DNA of 64,000 nucleotides from Myxococcales bacterium (GTDB lineage: Bacteria > Myxococcota_A > Polyangia > Polyangiales > Ga0077539), in assembly GCA_030652255.1 (NCBI GenBank), contig JAUSAZ010000117.1, forward strand, positions 1 to 64,000. Reading direction: 5' to 3'. Numbering within the stretch: position 1 is the first letter of the stretch; each line of letters begins with the position of its first letter. The translations under genes and the position numbers were made by a program. A model generated the notes under the pieces. That model made no database searches. It saw nothing but the letters and a program-made list of their open reading frames with translations, and had not been told where the DNA came from. This document shows, piece by piece, positions 20,185-29,241 of the stretch.

Positions 20185-21384
20185 CTACGGGCGGCCGAGC
20201 ACCGCCACGTTGCGCGGGCTCACCGTCGCGTCGAAGGCCTCCACCACCTCGGTCGCGTAGCCCAGTTCGCGTAGCCAGGCCGCGCGGTCGAGGGCCACCC
20301 AGACCTCCACCAGCCGCGCCAGCATCGCCCGCGGCAGCGACCACCGCCGCAGCCGCTCGTACTCCGCCGCCGCGCTCGCCCCCGCCGCCGCCACCGCCGC
20401 GGCCGTCGGCGGCGCCATGCCCCGCGCCGCGAAGGCCAGCGCCATCAGCTCGTCGAGCGGGCCCGTCGCGCGCCGACGGTTGACCCCGCGCATCTCGCCG
20501 CCCGGGCCCGGGTCGTGACCCGCCGCGGTCAGCGCTGCGCGCAGCGCCATGCGATGCACCCGCGACGCCGCGCGCACGCTGAGGTCCTCCTCGACGCCGC
20601 CTTCGCCGTCGCAGCCGTTGCCGAGGCCCAGCACCGCGCGGCCGATGGTGAGCGCCCCCGAGGGCACCCCCGCGGCGGACACCAGCGCCGCCCGGTCGCC
20701 CTCGCGCTTCTGGAGGCAGCACCCGACGATGGCCACCGAGGCCCCGGCCGCGCCCGCCGCGCGCACCGCGTGGTCGCCCAGCGAGCCGCAGGCGTGCAGG
20801 CCCACCACCAGGTCGCCCGGGCGCAGCGCGGCGGTGGCGTCGCGCACGTCCACGGCCACGAAGCGCGCGCCCCCGTCGCCCGCGAGCGCCGCGGCCACCG
20901 CCACCCGCGCCGGATCGCGCTCCCAGCCCTCGGCCTCGACCCCCAGCGCGCGCGCCAGGTGTCGTGTGAGGTGGCCGTGCCCCGAGCCGACGTCGACCAC
21001 CCGTGAGGGGGCTCCTCCGACGCGCGTCGCCAGCGCCGCGAAGGCCGCCACCTGCGTGCGCTTGCGCGGCGACGCACGCCGCGGGTCGACCGTCCCGGAG
21101 GCGGTCTCCGCGAGCGCGGGGAGGGCGGTGCAGCGGGCCACGGCGAGGCCGAGGGCGACGAGGTCATCCGGGGCGCCGGGCATGGCTGCGAGGTGCGCCG
21201 CGAGGCCGTCGCGCTCGGCCGCGGACACGGCGTCGTCGGGCAGCGCCGCGAGGAAGCGCGTCCATCCGCGGCGCTCGCACCACCCCGGGGCGGCGGCGCC
21301 GTAGGGGCGCTCGTGGACGACGTCGCGCACCGCGGCGAGCAGGCGGCTCGCCTCGTCGAAGTGCTCCGAGGCGGACGCGCTCAA
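20185..21384 (-). CDS. METTL25/RRNAD1-like SAM-dependent methyltransferase
   Basis: A 399-aa protein with a Rossmann methyltransferase core: motif I is VVDVGSGHGHLTRHLA, the motif IV region is GLHACGSLGDH, followed by VGCCLQKREGD, all features of the METTL25/RRNAD1 family, and a conserved-looking end (FDATVSPRNVAVLG). The start is TTG at 21384, whose TTGA overlaps the TGA stop of the upstream lipase-like gene, a coupled start; in-frame sequence further upstream is only the antisense-like shadow of that gene. Substrate is unknown; family members act on RNA, protein His or small molecules. Confidence 0.8.
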   Translation of the reverse strand: MSASASEHFDEASRLLAAVRDVVHERPYGAAAPGWCERRGWTRFLAALPDDAVSAAERDGLAAHLAAMPGAPDDLVALGLAVARCTALPALAETASGTVDPRRASPRKRTQVAAFAALATRVGGAPSRVVDVGSGHGHLTRHLARALGVEAEGWERDPARVAVAAALAGDGGARFVAVDVRDATAALRPGDLVVGLHACGSLGDHAVRAAGAAGASVAIVGCCLQKREGDRAALVSAAGVPSGALTIGRAVLGLGNGCDGEGGVEEDLSVRAASRVHRMALRAALTAAGHDPGPGGEMRGVNRRRATGPLDELMALAFAARGMAPPTAAAVAAAGASAAAEYERLRRWSLPRAMLARLVEVWVALDRAAWLRELGYATEVVEAFDATVSPRNVAVLGRP

Positions 21385-23456
21385 TCGGGGTCGCAGCTCC
21401 CGGCGCAGGTCTGCTCGATGCGACCGGTCTCCAGGAAGGTGAGCACCTGGCGGCCGGTGTTGGGGAGGTACACGAGGTCGGAGTGCACGCCGTTGTCCAT
21501 CGTGGGGACGGTGTTGTCCCGCGGCGGAGAGTAGCGCGCGAGGCTGCTGGTGATGGCGTACTGCACCACGGCGCTGTCGGTGGTGGGCGCGGTGATGGTG
21601 CGCAGGCCGAAGGGCGGCGCGTCGGCGGGGGTGACCAGCGGGACGCCGAAGCCGCGCGCGAGGATGTCGGTGGTGATGTTGGGCACGAGGCAGTCGCCGA
21701 CGGCCTCCTGGAGCAGCACCGTGCGCGCGGTGGGCGGCGTGGCGGGCGCCCGGAAGAGCCGGGTGACGTTGGCGGGGTCGGCGTGGTCGAAGCGGTGCTG
21801 GAGCAGCGAGATGAACTCCGCCTGCACCAGGGGGTCGGGGTAGAGCGTGTCGACGAAGGTGCGGATGGGCGCGTACACGATCGAGCGCGGCAGGAGGTTG
21901 GACCACGACGCCCCGGGCACCGCGAGCACCGCGCGGGAGACGCGGCGGGAGACCGACACGAAGGACGACCCCTGGATGCCCCCGAGGCTGACGCCGTAGT
22001 AGTAGACGCGCGCCGGGTCGATGAGGGGAGAGGACGGGAAGCGCACCCGCGCGTCGGCGGAGAGGGCGCCCACGGCGAGCTCTTCGAGCGCGAGGTTGTT
22101 GGCGATGGACTGGAGCAGCCGGTCGGTCACCAGGTTGATGCGGTTGATGTTGGTGACCACGTCGCGAATGATGAGGTCGCGGTCGCCGCCGGAGAGGCCG
22201 ATCCAGTCGGTGGCCACGATGACGGCGCCGGCCTGCTCGGCGAGGGGGTGGATCACCCGCGCGGCGTCGCCGGTGAGGTAGTCGCGGCCCGTGCCGAAGA
22301 CGCCGTGGCCGAAGATCACCAGCGGGAGCGGTGCGGGCTCGCGGAGCGCGCGCGCGGGGATGACCATGGTGAAGGGGTACGAGGGTGCCGCGGTCTGGAG
22401 GGCGGGGGAGCCGTCGTCGGCGAAGGTGACGGTGTTGCGCGCGTCGAGCCAGTTGGGCGGGGTGAAGGTGCCGGTGACGATGCGGGCGACGTCGGGGTTG
22501 GGGGCGTCCTGCACGCGCTCGATGGTGAAGGGGATGGCGCCCGCGATGGCGGCGCGGCGGGCGACCTCGGCGCGCATGGCGACGACCGGGGCGAGCACGT
22601 GGCGCTCGCTCGCGACGGTGTAGGCGAAGGCGAGGTGCAGGTCGTCGCGGGCGTAGCCCTGCGCGGCGAGGAAGCTGAACACGGTCTCGTAGTCGGGGCG
22701 GGCGGCCTCGATGCGCGGGTCGGCGGAGGGGGTGCGGTCGCGCAGGGCGACGAAGCCGGGCGAGGCGGCGAGGGCGGCGCCGGCGGGGGTGCGCACCGCG
22801 CGGCGGATGGCGACGACGACGCGGGCGCCGAAGGGGAGCGGCTCCAGGGGGCGGATGATGAGGGCGGCGCGGTCGGTGGCGCCGCCGCGGCGGTTGGCGT
22901 CCATCTCGGCGAGGAAGGGCACGCGGCGGGCGTGGGTGAGGTCGAAGAGGGCGATGGCGCTGGCGGCCTCGAGCGAGCGCGCGGTCTGGGTGTAGTCCGC
23001 GAGGAACTCCGGGGCCACGAGGTCGCCGAAGTGCACCAGGATGGGCGCGGTGGTGGGCGCGCCGTCGGCGCGGTTGAAGGGCGCGACGTCGATGTTCACG
23101 CGCCCGGCAGGGACCTGGAGGACGTTCTCCGGGAGCGCGACGCGGCGCCCGGTGGGGGTGCTCGGGTCGGGTCGGGTGAGCAGGTCGGTCGGCCATGGGA
23201 GCATGCAGTCGCCGGTGATCGCCAGCGGGTTGCAGCGCGGCGCGGCCGGTGCGTCGGGGGCGTCCGCAGGGGCGTCCTTCGGGGCCGGGGCGTCGGCGGG
23301 CCTCGGGGCGTCGGCGGCGCCGAGGTCGCTCGCGGCGTCGACGGCCAGCGCGGCGTCGAGGGCGGCGGCGGCGGGGACGGTGTCATCGCTGCACGCGGCG
23401 AGGCCGAGGCAGCAGGCGAGGGCGAGGGACCAGCGGAGGCGGCGCGGTGAGGTCAT
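21381..23456 (-). CDS. lipase-like alpha/beta-hydrolase lipoprotein
   Basis: A 691-aa exported lipoprotein: signal with lipobox LAAC (Cys22), an Ala/Asp/Pro linker to about residue 72, a beta-rich N-terminal domain (residues about 75-370) like that of bacterial Lipase_bact_N proteins, and a C-terminal hydrolase domain. The oxyanion region is VIFGHGVFGTG, the nucleophile is Ser490 in GVSLGG, and a late His lies in DNGVHSDLVY. It is likely an outer-membrane-anchored lipase or esterase. It overlaps the methyltransferase by four bases, an unexpected partner for an exported enzyme. Confidence 0.82.
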   Translation of the reverse strand: MTSPRRLRWSLALACCLGLAACSDDTVPAAAALDAALAVDAASDLGAADAPRPADAPAPKDAPADAPDAPAAPRCNPLAITGDCMLPWPTDLLTRPDPSTPTGRRVALPENVLQVPAGRVNIDVAPFNRADGAPTTAPILVHFGDLVAPEFLADYTQTARSLEAASAIALFDLTHARRVPFLAEMDANRRGGATDRAALIIRPLEPLPFGARVVVAIRRAVRTPAGAALAASPGFVALRDRTPSADPRIEAARPDYETVFSFLAAQGYARDDLHLAFAYTVASERHVLAPVVAMRAEVARRAAIAGAIPFTIERVQDAPNPDVARIVTGTFTPPNWLDARNTVTFADDGSPALQTAAPSYPFTMVIPARALREPAPLPLVIFGHGVFGTGRDYLTGDAARVIHPLAEQAGAVIVATDWIGLSGGDRDLIIRDVVTNINRINLVTDRLLQSIANNLALEELAVGALSADARVRFPSSPLIDPARVYYYGVSLGGIQGSSFVSVSRRVSRAVLAVPGASWSNLLPRSIVYAPIRTFVDTLYPDPLVQAEFISLLQHRFDHADPANVTRLFRAPATPPTARTVLLQEAVGDCLVPNITTDILARGFGVPLVTPADAPPFGLRTITAPTTDSAVVQYAITSSLARYSPPRDNTVPTMDNGVHSDLVYLPNTGRQVLTFLETGRIEQTCAGSCDPD

Positions 23457-23521
23457 TGGGCGATGGGCGGCGATCGTACACGCCCGGAGTCGACGGAGCG
23501 GGTGCTACGTTCGGGGGACTG

Positions 23522-24331
23522 ATGGCGGCCCCGGCGCAGCACAAGGTGGAGGCGGGTGCGGGCCCGGCGCTCGACGCGCGGTGGATGGCCCACGCCGCGA
23601 GGGTGATGTCGCTCCAGGCGGCGTGGCACCGGCTGGCGCTGCGCGGCATGGACGAGGTGCCGCCGGGCGCGGCGCTGCTGGTGGGCAACCACAACGGCGG
23701 GGCCAACCCGGTGGACGGGCTCTTCCTCATCGAGTGGTACCGCCGCCGGGGGATGAGCGACCCCGTGTACGTGCTGGCCCACGAGTTCTTCTTCAAGCAC
23801 CTGCGGCTGACCCCGCTGCTGGCGCGCCTCGGGGTGATCCGCGCCGCGCCGGGCGAGGCCGCGCGGCGGCTGCGAGAGGGCGCGAAGGTGCTGGTGTTTC
23901 CGGGCGGCGACGTCGACTCGCTGCGGCCCTGGAGCGCGCGCCACGAGGTGCGCTTCGTGGGCCGCCAGGGCTACGCGCGGCTGGCGATGGAGACCGGAGC
24001 GCCCATCGTGCCGGTGGTCACGGCGGGGGCGCACGAGTCCTTCGTGGTGCTCAATCAGGGCCGTGGGGTGGCGCGCGCGGTGGGCCTCGCGCGGTGGCTG
24101 CGCTTCGGGTCCTTCCCGGTGACGCTCAGCGTCCCGTGGGGGCTCTGCGTGGGGCCGATGGCCTTCCTGCCGTACGTGCCGCTGCCCGCGAAGGTGACGG
24201 TGGAGTTCGGCGCGCCCATCGACCCCGCGCAGCACCCCGACGCGGCCTCGCTCGCGGGCGCGGTGGAGTCGGTGATGGGCGCGCGGCTGCGGGCGCTCTA
24301 CGCCGAGCGCCGCTGGCCCGTGGTGGGCTGA
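23522..24331 (+). CDS. lysophospholipid acyltransferase-like protein (MGAT-like LPLAT)
   Basis: A 269-aa membrane-associated acyltransferase. The active-site block is VGNHNGGANPVDGLFL, where the His is separated from Asp by seven residues instead of the classical four. The later blocks VLVFPGGDVDSLRP and GAPIVPVVTAGAHESFVVLN match the MGAT-like branch of the LPLAT superfamily. It probably acylates a lysolipid or diacylglycerol. It is divergent from the lipase-like lipoprotein (65-base gap), which hints at a lipid link but no more. The start is ATG 23522. Confidence 0.82.
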   Translation: MAAPAQHKVEAGAGPALDARWMAHAARVMSLQAAWHRLALRGMDEVPPGAALLVGNHNGGANPVDGLFLIEWYRRRGMSDPVYVLAHEFFFKHLRLTPLLARLGVIRAAPGEAARRLREGAKVLVFPGGDVDSLRPWSARHEVRFVGRQGYARLAMETGAPIVPVVTAGAHESFVVLNQGRGVARAVGLARWLRFGSFPVTLSVPWGLCVGPMAFLPYVPLPAKVTVEFGAPIDPAQHPDAASLAGAVESVMGARLRALYAERRWPVVG

Positions 24332-24338
24332 AGGGGCG

Positions 24339-25403
24339 CTACCGCCGCGGTCGCGCGCAGGCCACGCAGGCGAAGCGACCCTGCGCCTGCGGGGCGCACC
24401 GCTCGCACACCAGGTGCAGCCGGTCGTCGCAGAGCGCCGGCCGCGCCGTCCCCTCGTCGCATCCGTCGCAGGCCAGCAGGTCGAGCGCCTGGGCCGTCGC
24501 GGGCAGCACCACCCGCAGCTCGCGGTCGAGCTTCCGGCGGCGCACCCGCAGGCGCACCCGTACCACCGGCAGGGTCGCGAAGACCATCGCGGCTGGCGCC
24601 GCGGTCACCTTCGGCGTGTAGCGCACCACCAGGTCGCGCAGCCGCGCGTCGCGCTCGGCGACCAGCGCCGCCCTCCGGGTGGCCGCCACCGCCGGGTCGA
24701 CCTTCCGGCGCCCCGCGCCGACCTCCGCGGCGAGCCCCGCGAAGTACTCCGTCATCCGCTGGTGGTCGCGCGCGTGGCGCCGCTCGATGGACTCCAGCGC
24801 GTCCCGCGACGCCGCCGCCAACGCCCGCTGCGCCCGCCCGGCCAGGGGGGCCAGCACGGCCGCGAGCGCCGCCGCGTCGGCCCGCGCGGGCGGCGCGTCG
24901 TCCTCGCGCGCGGTGACGTCGAGCAGCGACCCCAGGCCCGCGGGCTCGCCCCGGTCGGGCCCGAGCTCCACCGCGAAGAGGCCCTCGTAGCGGTCGTCGG
25001 CCTCCACCGACCAGGCCATCGTCACGCGCGCGTACACGGCCGTCCCCACGGCGGCGTCGACCACCTCCGCGAGGCCGTTGCGGACCACCAGCCGCCCCGC
25101 CAGCGCCGTCGCGTGCGACACCTTCGGGGCGTCCGCGGCGGGCGCCACCAGCGCCCACGGCGTCGAGCGCCGCGCCTCCGCGCTCAGGCGCTCGAGCAGC
25201 GGAGAGCCGATGCCGCACGCCACCGCCGCGGCGCCCTCGCGCGGGTGCGTCGCGACGAGCAGCTCCTCGGGCGCGTGCAGGGCCTTCCCCAGGGCGGGCG
25301 GCAGCAGGGCCACCGCCTCGGCGCCGTGGGTCTCCACCAGCGCGCCCCGCGCCGCGAGCGCGCGCGCCGTGAACGACAGCGGGTCGGGCAGCGCGTCGGT
25401 CAC
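24339..25403 (-). CDS. helicase-coupled protein with C-terminal zinc-finger-like cysteines
   Basis: A 354-aa protein of no named family. Residues 1-300 are Ala/Arg-rich and mostly helical with a probable coiled coil around 190-260 (ARDHQRMTEYFAGL and following). The C-terminus carries cysteine pairs CDGCDEG, LVCERCAP and ACVACARP, a treble-clef or RING-like zinc site. The GTG at 25403 overlaps the stop of the helicase gene (GTGA), so it is translated with that protein and is its likely partner, perhaps as a nucleic-acid or polymerase adaptor. Function is unknown. Confidence 0.75.
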   Translation of the reverse strand: MTDALPDPLSFTARALAARGALVETHGAEAVALLPPALGKALHAPEELLVATHPREGAAAVACGIGSPLLERLSAEARRSTPWALVAPAADAPKVSHATALAGRLVVRNGLAEVVDAAVGTAVYARVTMAWSVEADDRYEGLFAVELGPDRGEPAGLGSLLDVTAREDDAPPARADAAALAAVLAPLAGRAQRALAAASRDALESIERRHARDHQRMTEYFAGLAAEVGAGRRKVDPAVAATRRAALVAERDARLRDLVVRYTPKVTAAPAAMVFATLPVVRVRLRVRRRKLDRELRVVLPATAQALDLLACDGCDEGTARPALCDDRLHLVCERCAPQAQGRFACVACARPRR

Positions 25404-28096
25404 GCCTCGAAGTCCTTGCCGAAGAGGGCCTCGTCGAGGGCGCGGGTCTTCTCGTAGCGGCCGCGGGCGGCGAGGAGGTCCTCCGCGAGCCGGTCGAAGG
25501 TCGCGTCGACCTCGTCGTCGCTCTTCGCCTTCGCCACCGACGCCACCAGCCAGTCCTCCAGGTCGCGGTCGTCGGCCATGTTGCCCAGCACCATGTCCAT
25601 CTCGCCCACCACCAGCTGGAAGAGCTGCACCCGCCGGTCGAGCACGTCGAGCACGCGCTCCTCGATGGTCCCCTTCGCGCACAGGTTGTAGACGTGCACC
25701 TCGCGGGTCTGCCCCATGCGGTGCAGGCGCCCGATGCGCTGCTCGATGGCCATGGGGTTCCACGGGAGGTCGAAGTTCACCAGCACGTTGCAGTGCTGGA
25801 GGTTGTGCCCCTCGCTGCCCGCCGCGGTCGCCACCATCACCACGGCGCCGCCCTCGCGGAAGCGCTCCAGCGCCCGCCGCCGGGCCTTCTCGTCGAGGCC
25901 GCCGTGGAAGGCCACGGCCTCGACGCCCGCGCCCGCCACCTGCGCCACCACCTCGTCGAGCGTCTCGCGGAAGCGCGTGAAGACCAGCACCGGGTCGCGC
26001 TGCGTCGCCACCACCTCCAGGAGCGCCGCGACCTTGCGCGTGCCCTCGACCTTCCGCGCCACGACGGAGAGGGCGTCGAGGTCCGCGCGGGCCTTCGCGT
26101 GGTCCTTGCCGGGGCGCCGCGCGAGCATGTGGTCGATGGTGGCCCGCACCGCGCGCGGGCTCGACCCGGCCTCCAGCAGCAGCGACGAGGCGGCCAGCCG
26201 CAGCGAGGCTTCGTCGTGGTGGGCGCGCACGAAGGCCAGCACCGCGGCGTAGAGTTCGCGCTCGCCGGGCGACGGCTCGACGGTGACCGTGGAGACGAAG
26301 CGCGGCGGCAGCGCGAGGCCCGACTGCGCGCGGGTGTTGCGCACCATCACCTCCGCGAGCAGCGCCCGCAGGGCCTCGCGGTCGCGCGGCCGGGTCGGGT
26401 CCTTCGGGTCGATGAAGCGCTTGCGGAACGCGGTGGGGGTGTCGAACTGCCCCGGCCGCAGCAGCGTCACGAGGTTGTAGATCTCCTCCAGGTCGTTCTC
26501 CACCGGCGTCGCCGTCACCAGCAGCAGGAACCTCCGCTTGAGCGCGTTGACCAGCTTCCACCCGAGGGTCGCGCGGTTCTTGATGTGGTGGGCCTCGTCG
26601 ACGATCACGAGGTCCCAGGGCCAGGCGCCCACCAGCTCGGCGTGGCGCGCCCCGCGGGCCAGCGCGAGCGACGCCACCACCACCCCGTCGCCCGACCAGA
26701 AGCCATCGGGGTCCTCGCGCATCGCCGGGTCGTCGGTGGTGCGGGCGATCACCCCGGCCTTCTGCGCGAGCTCGCCCTCCCACTGCGCCACCAGCGGCGC
26801 CGGCACCAGGATGAGCGTGCGCCGCGCCATGCCGCGCACCTGGTACTCGCGCAGCACCATCATGGCCTCGACGGTCTTGCCGAGGCCCACCTCGTCGGCC
26901 AGGATGCCGCGGCCGCGCAGCACCCGCAGCACACGGCGCACGGTCTCGGTCTGGTAGCGGTGCGGGGTGACGTCGCGCATCGACGCGAGCGCGAGCAGCT
27001 CGTCGAACTGGGCCGCCGACGAGAGCCGCCACGCGTCGAGGCAGAGCCGCACGTCGCCCACCGTCGAGGGCGCGGCGTCGAGGACGTGGGCGAAGACCGC
27101 GGGGTCGAGCGAAGGCAGGGCGCGGGGCGCGGGGTCGAAGCCCGCGGGCGGCGCGGCGGGCGGGACGGCGGGCGGCGTCGGTGGCGGCGGTGGCGGCGGT
27201 GGCGGCGGGGCGGCGCGGGCGGCGGGCGCAGGGGCGGGTCGCGGCGGCGATGGTGGGGGCGGTGGCGGCACGCGCACGGCGAGGAGCGCGGGCGCGACGT
27301 CGGGCTTCTGGCGGATGGCGCGGAGGTGCTTCAGGTGCAGCGCGGCGGGGAGCTGGAGCACGGCGTCGTCGTCGGGGCGGGCGAACCAGCCGACGTCGCG
27401 TGTGGACTGGGCGATGCGCTGGGTGAGCTTGCGGTCGTTGCGCTCGGTGAGCCCGTGGGCGCGCAGGAGCTCGATGGCGGCGGGGATGGTCAGGCGGGGC
27501 GCGTCGGTGAGGGCGAGGGCGATGACCATCAGCTCGGCGCCGGAGAGGCGCTCGTGGATGTTGCGGACGCGGAGCAGCGGCGCGACGAGGCCTGCGAGGA
27601 CCTCCGCGCGGGGCATCGGCACGGAGCGGCCGCGCACCGTCTTCACGGCGGCGCCGGTGGGCGGCGGCAGCGGGGGGAGCCCGGCGGCGTTGCGCACGAA
27701 GACGTGGAAGCGGTGCTCCGGGTCGATGGCGGCGGACTTCACCTCCAGGTAGCGGGACTCGTAGACGCAGACCTGCGCCCGGTCGGCGAGCACGCTGTCG
27801 CGCAGCCGGGGGACGAAGGACTCCGCGTCGGGCCCCTGGGTGTGCTGGTCGGAGGGCCAGGTGGCGCCGAGCTCCGGGTCGTAGCCCGCGCGCTCGAAGG
27901 CGTGGAAGATGGCGGCGATCTGGAGCTCGGGGGCGCGGTCGCGGCGCACGACGAGCAGCACGTTGCGGCAGTGGCAGTCGGGGAGCGGGCAGTAGAAGTC
28001 GTAGGCGCGGAGGGCGGGCTCTGCGCGCGGGGCGCCGGGCTGGGGGATGAGCGCGGGGATCGCGTTGAAGAGGTTGTACGCGGCGATCAGCGGCAT
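25400..28096 (-). CDS. SNF2/RapA-like DEAD/DEAH-box ATPase
   Basis: An 898-aa superfamily 2 ATPase. The Walker A block is ADEVGLGKTVEAMMVL, Walker B is DLVIVDEAHHIKN, motif III is LLVTATPVENDLEE, and the C-terminal helicase lobe ends in SEGHNLQHCNVLVNFDLPWN and EQRIGRLHRMGQ, the RapA/HepA pattern. Residues 1-260 are a separate domain with clustered cysteines (FYCPLPDCHCRN) and a winged-helix-like region. Residues about 275-320 are a Pro/Ala linker. It probably remodels DNA-protein or RNA-polymerase complexes. The downstream zinc-finger gene overlaps its stop. Confidence 0.9.
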   Translation of the reverse strand: MPLIAAYNLFNAIPALIPQPGAPRAEPALRAYDFYCPLPDCHCRNVLLVVRRDRAPELQIAAIFHAFERAGYDPELGATWPSDQHTQGPDAESFVPRLRDSVLADRAQVCVYESRYLEVKSAAIDPEHRFHVFVRNAAGLPPLPPPTGAAVKTVRGRSVPMPRAEVLAGLVAPLLRVRNIHERLSGAELMVIALALTDAPRLTIPAAIELLRAHGLTERNDRKLTQRIAQSTRDVGWFARPDDDAVLQLPAALHLKHLRAIRQKPDVAPALLAVRVPPPPPPSPPRPAPAPAARAAPPPPPPPPPPTPPAVPPAAPPAGFDPAPRALPSLDPAVFAHVLDAAPSTVGDVRLCLDAWRLSSAAQFDELLALASMRDVTPHRYQTETVRRVLRVLRGRGILADEVGLGKTVEAMMVLREYQVRGMARRTLILVPAPLVAQWEGELAQKAGVIARTTDDPAMREDPDGFWSGDGVVVASLALARGARHAELVGAWPWDLVIVDEAHHIKNRATLGWKLVNALKRRFLLLVTATPVENDLEEIYNLVTLLRPGQFDTPTAFRKRFIDPKDPTRPRDREALRALLAEVMVRNTRAQSGLALPPRFVSTVTVEPSPGERELYAAVLAFVRAHHDEASLRLAASSLLLEAGSSPRAVRATIDHMLARRPGKDHAKARADLDALSVVARKVEGTRKVAALLEVVATQRDPVLVFTRFRETLDEVVAQVAGAGVEAVAFHGGLDEKARRRALERFREGGAVVMVATAAGSEGHNLQHCNVLVNFDLPWNPMAIEQRIGRLHRMGQTREVHVYNLCAKGTIEERVLDVLDRRVQLFQLVVGEMDMVLGNMADDRDLEDWLVASVAKAKSDDEVDATFDRLAEDLLAARGRYEKTRALDEALFGKDFEA

Positions 28097-28168
28097 CGGC
28101 GGGTCGCGAGGCTAGTACGCGGGCGGCGGAGGGAGGAGGGAAGAATGGGAGCGGAGGGGAGGGGAGGT

Positions 28169-28513
28169 CTACGCGTCGTCGTCGTCCGAGGTGGCGTCGA
28201 GCGCGCGGCGCTCGGACTCCAGCTGGAACGAGAGGTATGGGAGGCGCTCGGTGCCCGACTCGCGCACGAGGTCATAGACCTGCTCGCGGATCGGGTTGAT
28301 CTCTGCGAGCTCGTAGAATTCTCGCCCTACGGGGTCGCGCAGGATGCCGGTGAAATGGATGGCGTCTTCCCCGGACCAGTCGCGGTCGAGCGTATAGCGG
28401 AGCTCGGTGACGACGGGCCCCCTGGCGGGGTCGGCGTGCGCGGCGCAGACGGCGCGCACGATGGCGTCGAGCTGGTCGCGGAAGATGGCATCGAGGTCAC
28501 GAGCGGCGGACAT
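28169..28513 (-). CDS. hypothetical acidic protein
   Basis: A 114-aa protein with a plausible fold (helical N-terminus, then strands around TELRYTLDRDWSGEDAIHF, then a helix) and a very acidic tail ending in four Asp and Ala. No family recognised and no signal peptide. It starts with ATG at 28513 and is 54 bases downstream of the HEPN gene on the same strand, so the two may be co-transcribed. It does not show the GSxxxGxxxxxSDxD motif of MNT nucleotidyltransferases, so a MNT-HEPN toxin pair is not supported. Confidence 0.7.
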   Translation of the reverse strand: MSAARDLDAIFRDQLDAIVRAVCAAHADPARGPVVTELRYTLDRDWSGEDAIHFTGILRDPVGREFYELAEINPIREQVYDLVRESGTERLPYLSFQLESERRALDATSDDDDA

Positions 28514-28567
28514 GACCTGAGGCTACCACGCAATCAGCGCACGTTCGGAGGTCGGACCGTGGGTGGT

Positions 28568-29107
28568 TTAGCGGCTCTGCACTGGGGCGTCGCCGGTCAG
28601 CAGCAGGAGCAGACGCGCAGGTGCGGTTGTGGCCACGACACTCCAGTCCGTAAGCGCAGCGCGGGCGACCCTGACGAACTCCTGTGCCTCGGAGCGGGAG
28701 AAGCGCGCGCCGGTGTCGTAGTCCGCACGGTGCCGCGCTTCCTGGAGATTGGCGAACGCGGTCGCGACTCGCTCGAGTTCAATCGGCACGATGCCCCTCG
28801 GGGTGGCGCTGGAACGACCAAGCAGCGCTTCGATCTTCTCGGGTGCTCGCCTGGCGCGACGAAACCAATTCGCAGTCTCCTTCATCCTGGTGTGCGAGTA
28901 CCAACGCGACATCGATCGGTGCAGCTGCCTGGCCGTCGGCGTTCGCTCCTTGCCAAGCGTCGAGGAGACGGCTTCGCCAATGAGGTAGTGGAACAGAGCA
29001 TAGTAGGTGGCTGAGACCGCGCGCTGGAGGTTCACCTGACGCGGACGGCGCGGGTCGAGATCGAGGAGAGCGTCCGCCTGGGTCAACAGGTCGAGGGCGC
29101 GGCTCAC
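28568..29107 (-). CDS. HEPN-like helical protein
   Basis: A 179-aa all-helical protein. The block RAVSATYYALFHYLIGEA and the later LQEARHRADYDTG resemble HEPN-domain proteins, a fold common in RNase toxins and defence partners, although a clean Rx4-6H nuclease motif is not seen. GTG 29107 is chosen because it overlaps the stop of the DnaN-like remnant (GTGA) and the conserved helices begin right after it; a GTG at 29170 would add 21 residues out of frame with that remnant. It sits at the edge of the decayed dnaA-dnaN region. Confidence 0.7.
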   Translation of the reverse strand: MSRALDLLTQADALLDLDPRRPRQVNLQRAVSATYYALFHYLIGEAVSSTLGKERTPTARQLHRSMSRWYSHTRMKETANWFRRARRAPEKIEALLGRSSATPRGIVPIELERVATAFANLQEARHRADYDTGARFSRSEAQEFVRVARAALTDWSVVATTAPARLLLLLTGDAPVQSR

Positions 29108-29163
29108 AGCGTGCCCCTGCTCAGCGCCCGCACGAACTCTCGCTTGTTGACCACGAACTCCAT
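29104..29163 (-). pseudogene. dnaN N-terminal remnant (or 19-codon leader)
   Basis: A 19-codon reading frame starting ATG 29163 gives MEFVVNKREFVRALSRGTL, similar to the first beta strand and helix of the DNA polymerase III beta clamp, then stops. An AAGGA motif lies 11 bases upstream. It follows the dnaA remnant in the usual dnaA-dnaN order and strand, which supports a beta-clamp origin. Its stop overlaps the GTG of the HEPN gene, so it may now act as a leader for that gene. Confidence 0.5.
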
Positions 29164-29241
29164 CGCTCACTCTGTCCTTCGGTCGGGCTCAGCGGTCCGA
29201 CCCGTTTGGCTTCCGGATGTCTTCTTCTCTATGTCAGGGAG

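Noticed and set aside
20185..23196. A single 1003-residue reading frame
   Set aside because: Its N-terminal 600 residues are Arg/Pro-rich shadow of the lipase-like gene on the same strand; only the last 399 residues are a real methyltransferase, which starts at TTG 21384.
28169..29107. Classical MNT-HEPN toxin-antitoxin pair
   Set aside because: The partner lacks the nucleotidyltransferase motif of MNT proteins.
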